Under the pieces are notes generated by a model that saw only the letters and a program-made list of their open reading frames with translations, was not told where the DNA came from and did not search any database. Made by a program: the position numbers and the translations under genes. This document shows, piece after piece, positions 29,694-38,832 of a stretch of 64,000 nucleotides of DNA (the stretch's first letter is position 1; each line of letters opens with the position of its first letter). The stretch comes from JACXTP01 sp963789555 (GTDB taxonomy: Archaea; Thermoplasmatota; Thermoplasmata; Methanomassiliicoccales; UBA472). The stretch is taken from NCBI GenBank assembly GCA_963789555.1, contig CAWBKY010000005.1, positions 62,001 through 126,000 on the forward strand. The letters run 5' to 3'.

Positions 29694-30665
29694 TCATCTC
29701 AGGTAGATGTTCCCTCTGCTCTTGCTATAGGTCCATTCGTCCTCGGTCACGGCTTCGTCCTTCAAACGGATGAACTCCTCCAGGCTGGCGTCGAGGGTGT
29801 CGGCCTGGCTGACCGCCAGCGCCTCTGGGAACATGGGCACCACCGGCGAGCCGTACTCCAGGACACCATGGCTGCTCAGCACCATGTGCACCACCTTGGA
29901 GCGGAGGATGGAGGGGAACTCGGGCATGGAGTCGCAGGCCCGTCCCACCATCTCCGCCCCCATGCTGATATGTCCCACCAGGCGACCATGGTCGGTGGCC
30001 TCGATGGCCGTCCCCATCTCGTACTCGTGGACCTTTCCGATGTCATGGAGTATGGCGCCGGTGATGAGCAGGTCCTTGTCCAGCTGAGGGAAGTCGTTGA
30101 TGAGGGAGGCACAGATGTTCGTCACCTTCAAGGTGTGCTCCAGAAGTCCTCCGATCCAGTTGCAATGGTGCCTCACCGCCGCCGGGGAGCGCCGGAACGA
30201 CCTCACGAACTCCTCGTCGGTGAAGAAATAGTCCAATAATGCCCTGAGGTTGGGGTTGGCGACCCCCTCGACATATTCCATCATCTGGGTCATCATCGTG
30301 TCGATGTCCCTGGTGCTGATGGGGACGAAATCGGAGATATCGAACTCCTCTTTGGGGACCTTGCGGATGCCTTCCTTCTCCTCGGGGTTGACGCTCACCT
30401 CGAGGTTCTCCATGTAACGCTTGACCTTCCCCTTGACGCGCACCACCTCCCCTTTGGAGGCACTGTCGTAGGCTTTCTGGACCTCTTGCTCGCCCTTCCC
30501 GCCCCAATATTTCATCGCCATCTCGCCAGTGCCGTCGCCCAACCTCATCTCGAAGAAGAAGTTGCCCGAACTGGTCTGCCGCACTGGTTTCTTGAACCGG
30601 ATCGAGAAGACGTCGTCCACCCTGTCGCCTTCGTTCAGCGCGTTGATGAATTGCTTCTTGCCCAT
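29694..30665 (-). CDS. OB-fold and HD-domain 3'-5' exonuclease, YhaM-like
   Basis: A 323-residue intact ORF. Residues 1-100 form an OB fold (DVFSIRFKKPVRQTSSGNFFFEMRLGD; GEVVRVKGKVKRY), and from about 150 an HD domain: RHHCNWIGGLLEHTLKVTNIC, the GAILHDIGKVHEY metal-binding HD pair, and LSSHGVLEYGSPVVPMFPEAL. This domain order is that of YhaM-type 3'-5' exoribonucleases. It acts on single-stranded RNA or DNA in the cytoplasm. The metallopeptidase gene ends just upstream on the same strand, so the two may be co-transcribed. Confidence 0.88.
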   Translation of the reverse strand: MGKKQFINALNEGDRVDDVFSIRFKKPVRQTSSGNFFFEMRLGDGTGEMAMKYWGGKGEQEVQKAYDSASKGEVVRVKGKVKRYMENLEVSVNPEEKEGIRKVPKEEFDISDFVPISTRDIDTMMTQMMEYVEGVANPNLRALLDYFFTDEEFVRSFRRSPAAVRHHCNWIGGLLEHTLKVTNICASLINDFPQLDKDLLITGAILHDIGKVHEYEMGTAIEATDHGRLVGHISMGAEMVGRACDSMPEFPSILRSKVVHMVLSSHGVLEYGSPVVPMFPEALAVSQADTLDASLEEFIRLKDEAVTEDEWTYSKSRGNIYLR

Positions 30666-30691
30666 GCCTATCGCCTCGGTGAATAGCGACC

Positions 30692-31447
30692 TTATGACTT
30701 ATGGTTTGGCTCAACCAGCCCTTGCCCCTGTTCTTTGGCCAAATTCCTGAGGGTACGCTCCGCCTCCTCCCAACCAGGGAACCTTCGTTCCCGTTGGCGG
30801 AACCCAGAGCCATGATGTCTGTTGGAGAAGCTCAGGCCATCCTCCATGTGCAACAGCTCGTGGTACAGCACATAGTCCGTCACCAACTCCGGGACCCGTG
30901 CCGAGTCCATCACAGAACTGATGGCGATGACGCGCATGAGCGCGCTGCAATAACCGACCCTTTGATGGTTCGGTCTCTTGGTCCAGGTCAGGAACAGCCC
31001 GTCATGGTCGCGCACCAGTCCCAATCCCTTCAACCTCTCATAGGATTCGCCAAGGTCATAGGTGGTGCCCTCATCGCTGTATGCCAGGTTCTGACTGCGT
31101 CTCAGGTACATCGGTTGGGCGTTTTCCACGAAGGAGCGGGAACGCAACCATTCCTTCAGATTGGCCGTGTAGATCTCCTGCTTGCCCTTGGCCTCGATCC
31201 GTTTGAACAGACCGTCGGCGAACTCCCTTAGCAGGTCCTGGTCCGCAGACCCAAGGTAATCCGTGACCTGGAAGGCGGCGGACCGCCCATTTCTCTGCCA
31301 CTGCACCTTGAACTCCTTGAATGGACGGAAGCCTGCCGAGACCGGATCATATCCATGACCACCGCCCACCTCCTCGAAAAGACGCTGAATGCCCGCGCCT
31401 CGTCCCATCGACTTGCCTCCGCCATCAAACGATAAGGATGCACCCAT
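30692..31447 (-). CDS. SprT/YgjP-like zinc metallopeptidase
   Basis: The catalytic motif is YVLYHELLHMEDG, an HExxH variant (HELLH), followed by SNRHHGSGFRQRERRFPGWEEAE, where a downstream His completes the zinc site as in SprT/DUF45 proteins. The upstream half (AFQVTDYLGSADQDLLREFADGLFKRI) is helical and poorly recognisable. The ORF is open up to 31516, but the upstream DUF429 gene ends at 31425, so a start at ATG 31447 or 31408 is more reasonable. Possible roles are protein quality control or removal of DNA-protein crosslinks, by analogy with SprT; this is inference. Confidence 0.7.
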   Translation of the reverse strand: MGASLSFDGGGKSMGRGAGIQRLFEEVGGGHGYDPVSAGFRPFKEFKVQWQRNGRSAAFQVTDYLGSADQDLLREFADGLFKRIEAKGKQEIYTANLKEWLRSRSFVENAQPMYLRRSQNLAYSDEGTTYDLGESYERLKGLGLVRDHDGLFLTWTKRPNHQRVGYCSALMRVIAISSVMDSARVPELVTDYVLYHELLHMEDGLSFSNRHHGSGFRQRERRFPGWEEAERTLRNLAKEQGQGLVEPNHKS

Positions 31448-32132
31448 CACTGCCATCACCGTACAGGCGAGTCCTCTGACCGCGATATAACCAATGGGCG
31501 TACAGGCACATTGCACAGAGCATCGAGTCCACCTTGTCGCCCATGTGCCTCATGCCCCTCGAGTCCGCCAGCTCGATCTGCCCCTCCATCCAATCTAAAC
31601 CTTTCAAGGTTGGCTCCCATCGGCCCATCGCCTCTAGCACAGAGAGACAACCCTCCCTGCGTTGCTCCATTCCCCCATGCTTGTATCGCGGGGGTCTGCC
31701 TCTGGTAATGCCATATAGGATGCCGAATGGATAGACCTCGACCATTATCCCTGGGTCCACCACCTCGGTGGAGAGATGCAAGAAACCACGCCTTTCCAGT
31801 TCCATGGCCAACTGCTCCCCCCTCACCCCGCCGCATTTCCGGTTGAGGAAGTCCCGATTCGAGGGCAATATCCTCACACCGGACCGCGCCACCTCCTTCT
31901 CCACCAGCCTCGATCCGAACCGATTGGGCACATTGAGCGGTGCATCGATGGCGAGCCAGCACCTATCCGGTCCGGGGATGTGCCCCAAGATCTCCTCATC
32001 TGTCCCGACCATGAACGGATGAGATAGCTGGCCATGTTGGTCGCATTCGCAGATGGCCGTTCTGGAGCGCGGGTCAGGTCCGCATTTCCAAGCCAGGTCG
32101 ATGCCTATGAACCGGAGATCGATGCAGCCCAC
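31425..32132 (-). CDS. DUF429 family protein (predicted RNase H-like nuclease)
   Basis: A 235-residue protein that starts with FIGIDLAWKCGPDPRSRTA, the first acidic strand of the RNase H-like fold, then CWLAIDAPLNVPN with a second Asp, and MGDKVDSMLCAMCLYAHWL near the end with a third. These are the DUF429 hallmarks. Its substrate is not known. The ATG at 32132 sits about 26 bases from a minus-strand TATA box (TTTAAATA), so the transcript is probably leaderless. Confidence 0.8.
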   Translation of the reverse strand: MGCIDLRFIGIDLAWKCGPDPRSRTAICECDQHGQLSHPFMVGTDEEILGHIPGPDRCWLAIDAPLNVPNRFGSRLVEKEVARSGVRILPSNRDFLNRKCGGVRGEQLAMELERRGFLHLSTEVVDPGIMVEVYPFGILYGITRGRPPRYKHGGMEQRREGCLSVLEAMGRWEPTLKGLDWMEGQIELADSRGMRHMGDKVDSMLCAMCLYAHWLYRGQRTRLYGDGSDGCILIV

Positions 32133-32139
32133 GGTATAT

Positions 32140-32191
32140 GTAATAATTCTCCGTATTTATTTAAAAATCCATAGATTCAAATAATCCAGAT
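32140..32191. promoter_or_regulatory. Shared A+T-rich divergent promoter for the DUF429 and DHH genes
   Basis: The only strongly A+T-rich element between the two genes is TATTTATTTAAAAAT at about 32154-32168. It offers a TATA box on each strand. The distances to ATG 32132 (minus) and GTG 32192 (plus) are both close to 25 bases, so both mRNAs would be leaderless and would compete for one TATA element. Confidence 0.5.
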
Positions 32192-33193
32192 GTGAATTAT
32201 TATATCCCGAGGGAAGGTTTGGACAGCTTATCCAGGGATGACCGGGACAAGCATCTGATAACTCGCGGCAACGTTGACGGTCTGGTATCCGCCGCTCTCT
32301 TTCTGAACAGGTATCCCTCTGCCAAAGTGTCATTCGTAACCTCCCCCAGAGCTGCAGGACAGAGCCTGGCTAGGGATCGGACCTCGTCCGAGATATTCTT
32401 GGTCGACATCGCCCTGGTCCCAGATGTGCTGCGCTCGGCCTCCTCCCGTCGCGACCATCAGAGGGTCCTCGCCATCGACCATCACCCCAGCTCGGCGGAG
32501 GAAAAGATAGATGGGGTCAAGGTCGTGGAGGAGGGCATGAGCGCTGCTGGCGTCCTCTATCATTATCTCCATTCCACGCCACACCTGAAAAGGCTCGTGG
32601 CCATCGCGGACCTGATCGAATATTGCGACACCGCTGTCCTGACCGAGGTCCTGAGGAAGCATGGCGCTCAGAAGGTGGACGAGGAGTCGAAGGTCCTTGA
32701 CTTCTCATGGAGGCTGGACATCGAGGACGATGTCTTCCGGTCCATCGCCTGCAAGCACCTGGCCGAAGGATTCTGGCCCTCGCAGGTCCCTGCCATCAAA
32801 CGACGCTATGTCCAGGTGGTCAATGAGCAGAGATGGCCCAAGGCATTGGCCCGCGTCAAGGCTGGCCTCAAGGTCCAAGGCCCCGTCGGCATTTTTCACA
32901 ACAATGAGAAGAACCGATCGCTCTACGGCTTCGGCACCCGCGCCCTGGTCGAGGTGGCTTCCAGGAGGGGTTGTGATTACGCTCTGATGGTGAATGCCCG
33001 GCGGGAGAGCGCCTCTGTTTCCATCCGAGGGATGAGCCCGAGGGGGATGGACGTAGGAAGGTTCGTGGAGGGTTTCATCAGCATGCATGGATTGGAGGGG
33101 GGTGGCCATCCCTCTAGCGCGGGAGCGCGGATCCCTTTGGAGGTGGCATCACGATTCGAGGGGGACTTCGTGTCGGCCGCCATCACTCGGTGA
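32192..33193 (+). CDS. DHH/DHHA1 phosphoesterase family protein with altered first motif
   Basis: A 333-residue protein of the DHH superfamily (RecJ and nanoRNase relatives). The DHH motif itself is intact (VLAIDHHPSS), a VDIALV strand supplies another Asp, and the C-terminal DHHA1 signature is MHGLEGGGHPSSAGARI. The first motif, normally H-x-D-x-D-G, reads TRGNVDGLVSAALF, retaining only the last Asp. Metal binding at one site is therefore doubtful. It may have reduced activity or act as a non-catalytic partner (archaeal GAN-like proteins are known as replication partners). Start is GTG 32192. Confidence 0.78.
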   Translation: MNYYIPREGLDSLSRDDRDKHLITRGNVDGLVSAALFLNRYPSAKVSFVTSPRAAGQSLARDRTSSEIFLVDIALVPDVLRSASSRRDHQRVLAIDHHPSSAEEKIDGVKVVEEGMSAAGVLYHYLHSTPHLKRLVAIADLIEYCDTAVLTEVLRKHGAQKVDEESKVLDFSWRLDIEDDVFRSIACKHLAEGFWPSQVPAIKRRYVQVVNEQRWPKALARVKAGLKVQGPVGIFHNNEKNRSLYGFGTRALVEVASRRGCDYALMVNARRESASVSIRGMSPRGMDVGRFVEGFISMHGLEGGGHPSSAGARIPLEVASRFEGDFVSAAITR

Positions 33194-35450
33194 CGTCGAC
33201 CACTTCCGTCTCCTGCGCTTCCTTGTCCTCGAAGGTGGCAACGCGCTTGTAAACGAGCACTGGGCACTGGGCGCTCTTCACGATGCGGTCCTGCACTAGG
33301 CCGAAATCGCTGCGGTGCACTCGGCGCACGGCGCTCGCACCCATGACCAGCAGGTCGTAGTCCAAGGATTCCGCCACCACGCCGCCGACCACGTTCTCAG
33401 GCCGTATCTCCCTGACCACGACCGGGACCTTCTCCTTTTCGAGGATGTCCTCCAGCCTCTTCGAGTACGTCCTCGCTGTGTCCAAGTATTTGTCCTCGGC
33501 GATGACGTTCAAGATCGTGACCCGGGAGTTGTAACGCTTGGCTATGATGGCCACCAGCGCCGTGGCGCGGCTGACATGCCACAGCCCTCCGGACAGGATC
33601 ATGATGTGGTCAGGCTTCCACCGCTCCTCCGTCTTGAGCAACACCACGTCGCATGGGGTGAGCCGCAGCAGCAGGTCCATCTTCTTGCCGAGGATGCGCT
33701 TCTGGGTGCGAGTGAAGCCTTTCCAACCGACCACGATGGTGTTGGCCTCCTCATCCTTGGCGGTGTCGATGAGCGCCGTGACCACGTCGTGAGAGACCGT
33801 TACCAAGGCACGGGCGAATATCCCGTTCAGCTCCGCCTGCCGCTTCAGCTTCTCCAACATCTTCTTGCGGTCATCGACCATCTTGCGGTCGACATTGTTC
33901 AGCGGGACGGTGGTGGGGATCTCCACCACGCTGACCAGCAGGACCTCGCCCTCATGCTCGGCTGCCATCAGGCAGCCCAGGTCCACCAGGTCCTCGCTGT
34001 GCGGGTCCTCGATGGGTATCATGACACGGAATTTGGACAGCTCCTCCCTGGTGAGCGGGGCCCTCTCGGGGATGGGGGCCTCCTCCATGGCCTTCTTCCC
34101 GCCCATGAAATAATGGATGAGCAAACCGACGTTGATCACACCAATGGCCAGATACCAAGCGAACGCATCATAGCTGAACAGCGTGACCGCCAAGATGAGT
34201 TTTGTAGCGATACCGATCAATGGTATGATCGGGAACCATGGCATGAGGAAACTTCTATGGACGTCCGGTCGTTTCCGGCGCAATGTGATGGCGGAAACAT
34301 TGACAAGGGTGAAGAGGAGCAGGATGAGTATGTCCGCCACAGCGGCGACCTGATTGATGGGCAGGAAGATGATCATGGAAACGATGATGAAGCCGCTCAC
34401 GACCAGGGCGGTCGCCGGGGTCTGTTTTTTTGGATGTAGCTTGCCCATCTTCTGGGGTAGGTTCCCATCCCGCCCCATGGCAAACGACACTCGGGAGGCG
34501 GAGAAGATGATCGAATTGACAGCCGCCACCGAACCGATAAGAATCCCGAAAGAAATCAACAATGCCCCTATGCCAGGCATCGAAATGCCAGCCACATAGG
34601 AGATGGCGTCGAAAGGATGGCCGGCCAGTGCCTCATACCCGACCGCTCCGATCGCCACAGTGGCCACGGCCACGAACATGATGCAGCTTATGGCGATGCA
34701 AAGGAACATGGCACGTGGAATGGTCCTCTGAGGGTCCTTTGCCTCCTCGCCGGTCTGGGCAACTATCTCATAGCCTTCGAAGACCATGAAGGTGTAGCCC
34801 ATGCTAGTGATGATGCTGATGTAGCCAAACGGTATGAACGGCGTGAAGTTCGAGTCATCTGGCGGGTTCATCAGGATAAAGACCGCTGTGGCGGTAACGA
34901 AGATCCCGATGATGGCGAGGAGGATGACCGATACCACGATCTCCGCTCTTCCAGCACCTTTCACCCCCCGGTAATTGAGATAGATGAATCCGACCGCGAC
35001 GAGCACGGAGGAGAGGATCGCGGTTTGATCGATGGTCAGGCCAAAGAATTCGAGGTCGTAGAGCGACATCAATATCCTGACGCCCTCTCCGAACCCGAGC
35101 GCATAAACGCTGCAAGCGATGCAATGTCCCACCCATGACATCCATCCGCCCAAGAAACCGAATGGGGGGAACAACCCCTCCTTGATCCAAAGGTACCCTC
35201 CCCCGGTCTCAGGAAAAGCGCTTGCCAGCTCGGCATAAGCCATGGCTGTGAAGAGCGTGACCACGAAATTAAGGACGAACGCGAGGATGATGGCGGGACC
35301 GGCGATCCCTGCGGCGGTGCCGATCAGGATGAAAATGGTGGAACCGATGTTAGGCCCGATCCCTATCATCAGGACCTCTAGGAGACCGAGGTCCCGGCGG
35401 AGGGTCACCTCCACGCCATCTTGGCCCTTTGATTCCACCGAGTGCTCCAT
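33183..35450 (-). CDS. APC-family amino-acid permease with C-terminal universal stress domains
   Basis: A 755-residue intact ORF. Residues from about 15 to 450 carry 12 membrane helices of the amino acid-polyamine-cation family, with GIGPNIGSTIFILIGTAAGIAGPA in helix 1 and AELASAFPETGGGYLWIKEGL in helices 2-3. Residues from about 470 to 740 form two UspA-type domains (FRVMIPIEDPHSEDLVDLG; TIVVGWKGFTRTQKRILGK; LLVMGASAVRRVHRSDFGLV), which often bind ATP and regulate transport. Substrate unknown. It converges on the DHH gene with an 11-base overlap. Confidence 0.88.
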   Translation of the reverse strand: MEHSVESKGQDGVEVTLRRDLGLLEVLMIGIGPNIGSTIFILIGTAAGIAGPAIILAFVLNFVVTLFTAMAYAELASAFPETGGGYLWIKEGLFPPFGFLGGWMSWVGHCIACSVYALGFGEGVRILMSLYDLEFFGLTIDQTAILSSVLVAVGFIYLNYRGVKGAGRAEIVVSVILLAIIGIFVTATAVFILMNPPDDSNFTPFIPFGYISIITSMGYTFMVFEGYEIVAQTGEEAKDPQRTIPRAMFLCIAISCIMFVAVATVAIGAVGYEALAGHPFDAISYVAGISMPGIGALLISFGILIGSVAAVNSIIFSASRVSFAMGRDGNLPQKMGKLHPKKQTPATALVVSGFIIVSMIIFLPINQVAAVADILILLLFTLVNVSAITLRRKRPDVHRSFLMPWFPIIPLIGIATKLILAVTLFSYDAFAWYLAIGVINVGLLIHYFMGGKKAMEEAPIPERAPLTREELSKFRVMIPIEDPHSEDLVDLGCLMAAEHEGEVLLVSVVEIPTTVPLNNVDRKMVDDRKKMLEKLKRQAELNGIFARALVTVSHDVVTALIDTAKDEEANTIVVGWKGFTRTQKRILGKKMDLLLRLTPCDVVLLKTEERWKPDHIMILSGGLWHVSRATALVAIIAKRYNSRVTILNVIAEDKYLDTARTYSKRLEDILEKEKVPVVVREIRPENVVGGVVAESLDYDLLVMGASAVRRVHRSDFGLVQDRIVKSAQCPVLVYKRVATFEDKEAQETEVVDVTE

Positions 35451-35535
35451 GGATTTGCTGCCCTAATTCCATCCGTTGAAATAATGTTTTGTATGGAGCA
35501 CCCTCGTCTGGAGCATAATTAATGGCTGGTTCATA

Positions 35536-36691
35536 TCAAGATAGAGGCAGGGGCCTAAGCTTCGTACCGTACCACTCCCTGTCCGTCTCCAATCTGCCCT
35601 CCACGATCTCACGCCATGCATCGTCGGCGATGAGGACGAAATCGCGTCCTGAGGAGACCTCGGCCAGGCCCTTCTCCAGAGCATCGAAGCGCACCTCGAC
35701 GTCCACTCCTTTGGCGCAACCGACCTTCCTGGCCCTTGAACCGAGCAGACCGAACCGGACCTGGGGCATCTCCTTTCGCAAAATGCTCAGCCGCTCTTGG
35801 CTCAATCCCATCCAAAGGCATGACGAACAACCTTCCAGATTGTCGATCGGTGTCCAATGAGAACTTCTGCTCCAGCTCGAAGATGTTTCGGGGGTGAGGG
35901 GCCTCCGGGACACCGTGGACGGCGCTGAGGGAGCGATTCATCTCGAACAGAAGCGGTTCTGTGAGGCCGACCCGGTGCACCAGCCCAGCTTCGGAGAAGA
36001 ACCCCGGCGTCGCGCCGGAATAGACCATCTTACCTTTCTCCAGCACCTTCACCTCGTCCGCCCAGGAGTAGGCACATTCCACGTCATGGGTGGACATGAT
36101 GACGGTCAACCCCTTATGGTTCAGTTCATCCGCCAGTTCGAGGAGCTCGTGCACCATCCTCGGGTCCAACCCGGCCGTTGGCTCATCCATGACCAATACC
36201 TCTGGGCGCATGGCTATGGCCCCTGCCAACGAGACCCTCTTCCTTTGGCCGAAGGAGAGCTGCTGGGTAGGCTTGGAGCGCTGGTCCAGTAGACCCACTT
36301 GGTCCAGCGCTTCCGTCACCCTCTCCTCCACCTCGTCCATGGGGAGACCGAGGTTCATGGGGCCGAAGGCCACGTCCTCCTCCACCGTTGCCGAGAAGAT
36401 CTGGTCATCGGGGTTCTGGAGGACTATGGCCACCTTAGCTCTCAGCTCCTCCAATGACTTCGTTCCGTAATTGATCTCCTTGCCCTCGAAGAGGACCCTT
36501 CCCTCTCGGGGCTTTAAGATGCCATTGAAATGCAGGAAAAGGGTGCTCTTGCCCGCCCCGTTGGGTCCGAGCAAGGCAACCCTGCTGCCTTTGGCGATCT
36601 CCAAACTGACCCCGTCCAAAGCCAGGGTCTTGTTCGGGTATCGATAGCTCAGCCCTTCCACTTTGATGACCGGTTCGTTCACGTGCGTCAC
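35536..36691 (-). CDS. cbiO: Cobalt ECF transporter ATPase CbiO with C-terminal extension (frameshifted)
   Basis: CbiO drives cobalt uptake through CbiM. Walker A is LLGPNGAGKSTLFLHF, the Q-loop VLQNPDDQIFSATVEEDVAFGP, the signature LSFGQRKRVSLAGAIAM, Walker B VLVMDEPTAGLDP and the switch MSTHDVECA. After the ATPase (about 270 residues) an extra domain continues in another frame (RKEMPQVRFGLLGSRARKVGCAKGV to LRPLPLS); such an extension is seen in other methanogen-type CbiO proteins. The frame changes near 35825. The GTG start at 36691 overlaps the TGA of cbiQ (GTGA); an ORF start at 36730 is less likely. Confidence 0.88.
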
Positions 36692-37476
36692 CACCCTAAG
36701 GTCAAATTCTGACCCATCCAGATCCCCCAAGCATACAACGCTCCGCCTACGAGCAGAGGAAAGACCACCCAGACGGCGGTCAGAGGCGCTGGTTGGCGAT
36801 AGGTAGGGAAATCGCCGCGGAAGTTGCGGCAGTGCAGGGCCACCTGCGACCTCTCCGCTATGTCGATGGAGCGGGTGAACAACCCCACGGCCAGCTTGGC
36901 CGACGTGCTCATCTTCCTCCTCACACCTCGGAAGCCCAGTCTGGAGGTGGCCGCTATGTACATCGTGTCAAGCTGTTCCAGGAGGAGGAAGGAATAACGG
37001 TAGACCAGCACAGTGAGCTCGATGATCTCCTTGGGCATATGAAGCTGACGTAATGCCAGGGCCAGGTGGGGAATGGGCGTGCTGGTGGCGAAGGCGAGCA
37101 TGACCGTGATCCCCGCCAAGGCGCGGGTGAGCACCAGTACGGCCAGGTTCAGGCCGTCCGCGGAAACGGTGAGCTCCCATCCCAGAAAGGTCATGCTGAA
37201 CACCGTCTCGCCACCTGGGGTGACGAAGGCGATGATGACGCACCCGATAGCTATGATAGCAATGCCTTCCAGCAGGACCAAGGCTATCACCCGAGGGAAT
37301 TGGAAACGTGTGGAATAGAACAGCATCAAAGACCCGATGGCGAGGACCGTCAAGGGCACGAGCACTGAGTTCGAGAACAACGAGACCAGCAGCAGCGAGA
37401 GGGCGAGGAGGAACTTGCCCAGGGGCGGCCATTCCTTCATGGGGGACTGGTAGGCCAATTCGTCTATCGCGAACAT
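36688..37476 (-). CDS. cbiQ: Cobalt ECF transporter T component CbiQ
   Basis: A 262-residue membrane protein that couples CbiO to CbiM. It has five to six helices and the conserved cytoplasmic motif TRSIDIAERSQVALHCRNFRG (with the A-R-G-like coupling segment SRLGFRGVRRK before it) that touches the ATPase. The start shares one base with the cbiN stop. Confidence 0.92.
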   Translation of the reverse strand: MFAIDELAYQSPMKEWPPLGKFLLALSLLLVSLFSNSVLVPLTVLAIGSLMLFYSTRFQFPRVIALVLLEGIAIIAIGCVIIAFVTPGGETVFSMTFLGWELTVSADGLNLAVLVLTRALAGITVMLAFATSTPIPHLALALRQLHMPKEIIELTVLVYRYSFLLLEQLDTMYIAATSRLGFRGVRRKMSTSAKLAVGLFTRSIDIAERSQVALHCRNFRGDFPTYRQPAPLTAVWVVFPLLVGGALYAWGIWMGQNLTLGW

Positions 37477-37748
37477 CAGCTCTTACCCCCAGCGCGAGGG
37501 CGTCTCCCGGTGCGGTACACGATAAAGGCGATGACCAATATTCCGACCACCGCGATCAAGGCGAAGAGGATGGGCTCGGAGCCCTCGGGCGGGCTGAAGA
37601 CGTTCTCGAACCATGGGTCAGCGCCGGTCTGGTCGGCCCCATTGTCATCTGCCCCTTGCATGTCCTTCCCTTGGTACATGACCAGGGGCGTGATGAGTAT
37701 GATCGCTAATGCGGCGATGGCGATCAGGTACCACCAGGCCCTCCTCAT
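37476..37748 (-). CDS. cbiN: Cobalt transporter accessory protein CbiN
   Basis: A 90-residue protein with an N-terminal helix (WYLIAIAALAIILITPLVMY), an extracytoplasmic acidic loop including GADPWFENVFSPPEGSEP and a C-terminal helix ending in basic residues. This is the standard CbiN topology; CbiN inserts the loop into the CbiM metal path to permit cobalt loading. Position between cbiM and cbiQ supports it. Confidence 0.9.
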   Translation of the reverse strand: MRRAWWYLIAIAALAIILITPLVMYQGKDMQGADDNGADQTGADPWFENVFSPPEGSEPILFALIAVVGILVIAFIVYRTGRRPRAGGKS

Positions 37749-38413
37749 GGCTCCGCCTCCGCCGCCCTTAGGCTCTCATGGATGAGCTCCGGCCTGCGCT
37801 TGGAGAGGAAGTCGAAGAACAATACGACCAAGATGCCCTCCACGATGGCCAGGGGGATCTGGGTGATGGCGAAGATGGCCATGAAGGCCGCCATGGAGCT
37901 CAGGAACCCCTCATCCCCGGGGTAGGCCAGGGCAAGCTGAAGGGCGGTCACGACATAGGTCACTATGTCGGCCAGGAACGCGGTCACGAATACAGTGGCA
38001 TTGCTGTTCACCCCTGCCTTGTGCATCACCTTGAAAGCGGCATAGGCCACAAAGGGGCCGGACACGCCCATGGAGAACACGTTGGCCCCCAGGGTGGTGA
38101 TGCCGCCATGCGCCAGGAGCAGGGCCTGGAACACCAGGACGATGGTCGCCAGTATGGTGGTTATCCCTGGCCCGGAGAGCACCACGGCCAGACCAGTTCC
38201 GGTGGGATGCGAGGATGAGCCTGCGACCGACGGCAGTTTCAGGGAAGAGAGCACGAACATGAAGGCACCGGAGATGGCCACGGTGAGCTTGAGCTCGGGG
38301 CTCTCGCGGAAAAGCTTCCGCAATCGCATGGTCCCCCAGACCCAGAAGGGGATGCAGAGCAGGAACCAGAAGGCGCACCAGAGCGGGGGCAGGAAGCCTT
38401 CCATTATGTGCAC
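37745..38413 (-). CDS. cbiM: Cobalt ECF transporter substrate-binding component CbiM
   Basis: A 222-residue membrane protein starting MHIMEGFLPPLWC. The N-terminal amine, His2 and related residues form the metal site in characterised CbiM/NikM proteins, so this start matters and is well supported. SSSHPTGTGLAVVL with a metal-site His and GGITTLGANVFSMG follow. Presence of CbiN rather than NikN/NikL points to cobalt over nickel. The start overlaps the end of the Fur-family gene. Confidence 0.93.
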   Translation of the reverse strand: MHIMEGFLPPLWCAFWFLLCIPFWVWGTMRLRKLFRESPELKLTVAISGAFMFVLSSLKLPSVAGSSSHPTGTGLAVVLSGPGITTILATIVLVFQALLLAHGGITTLGANVFSMGVSGPFVAYAAFKVMHKAGVNSNATVFVTAFLADIVTYVVTALQLALAYPGDEGFLSSMAAFMAIFAITQIPLAIVEGILVVLFFDFLSKRRPELIHESLRAAEAEP

Positions 38414-38811
38414 TTCTGCTCACACTCCTTGCACACCCCGCTCAGATGGAGCGACCATCTCTCCACCTTGAAACCGGATTGGCGGGACAGGTCCAGGATG
38501 TTCAGCTCCACCGGCACGGTGATCAGTCGGTGGCAATGTTCGCATTCGAAGGTCGCGTTGGGGAAAGGATGGCGACAGAAGGTGGCGATGCCGTTGTTCT
38601 GCGTCTCCGAGACCAGCCCCTCATCCACCAGCTTGTTCAGGTTACGATAGACGGTCCCGAGGCTGATGTTGGGCATCTTACGCCTGGCCTTGCGATAGAC
38701 CTCATCGGCGCTGAGCGGACGTTCGCTTTCGTACACGATGTCGATGACGACCTTGATCTGCTTGGTCCAACGTGCACCCTTCTTAAGCAAATTATCAGTA
38801 ATAATTATCAT
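38404..38811 (-). CDS. Fur-family metalloregulator, probable cobalt/corrinoid repressor
   Basis: A 135-residue Fur-family protein. It has an N-terminal winged helix (RWTKQIKVVIDIVYESERPLSADEVYRKARRKMPNISLGTVYRNLNKLVDEGL) and a C-terminal dimerisation domain with the structural zinc pairs CEHC and CKEC. The His-rich metal-sensing segment typical of Fur (HHHxH) is reduced to CRHPFPNATFECEHCH. As first gene of the cbiMNQO operon it most likely regulates it; cobalt or nickel is the natural signal, but iron, zinc or peroxide sensing cannot be excluded. It may also act on the cobT and btuF promoters, which share its half-site. Confidence 0.82.
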   Translation of the reverse strand: MIIITDNLLKKGARWTKQIKVVIDIVYESERPLSADEVYRKARRKMPNISLGTVYRNLNKLVDEGLVSETQNNGIATFCRHPFPNATFECEHCHRLITVPVELNILDLSRQSGFKVERWSLHLSGVCKECEQKCT

Positions 38812-38832
38812 TACTACTATTTCAACGTATCA

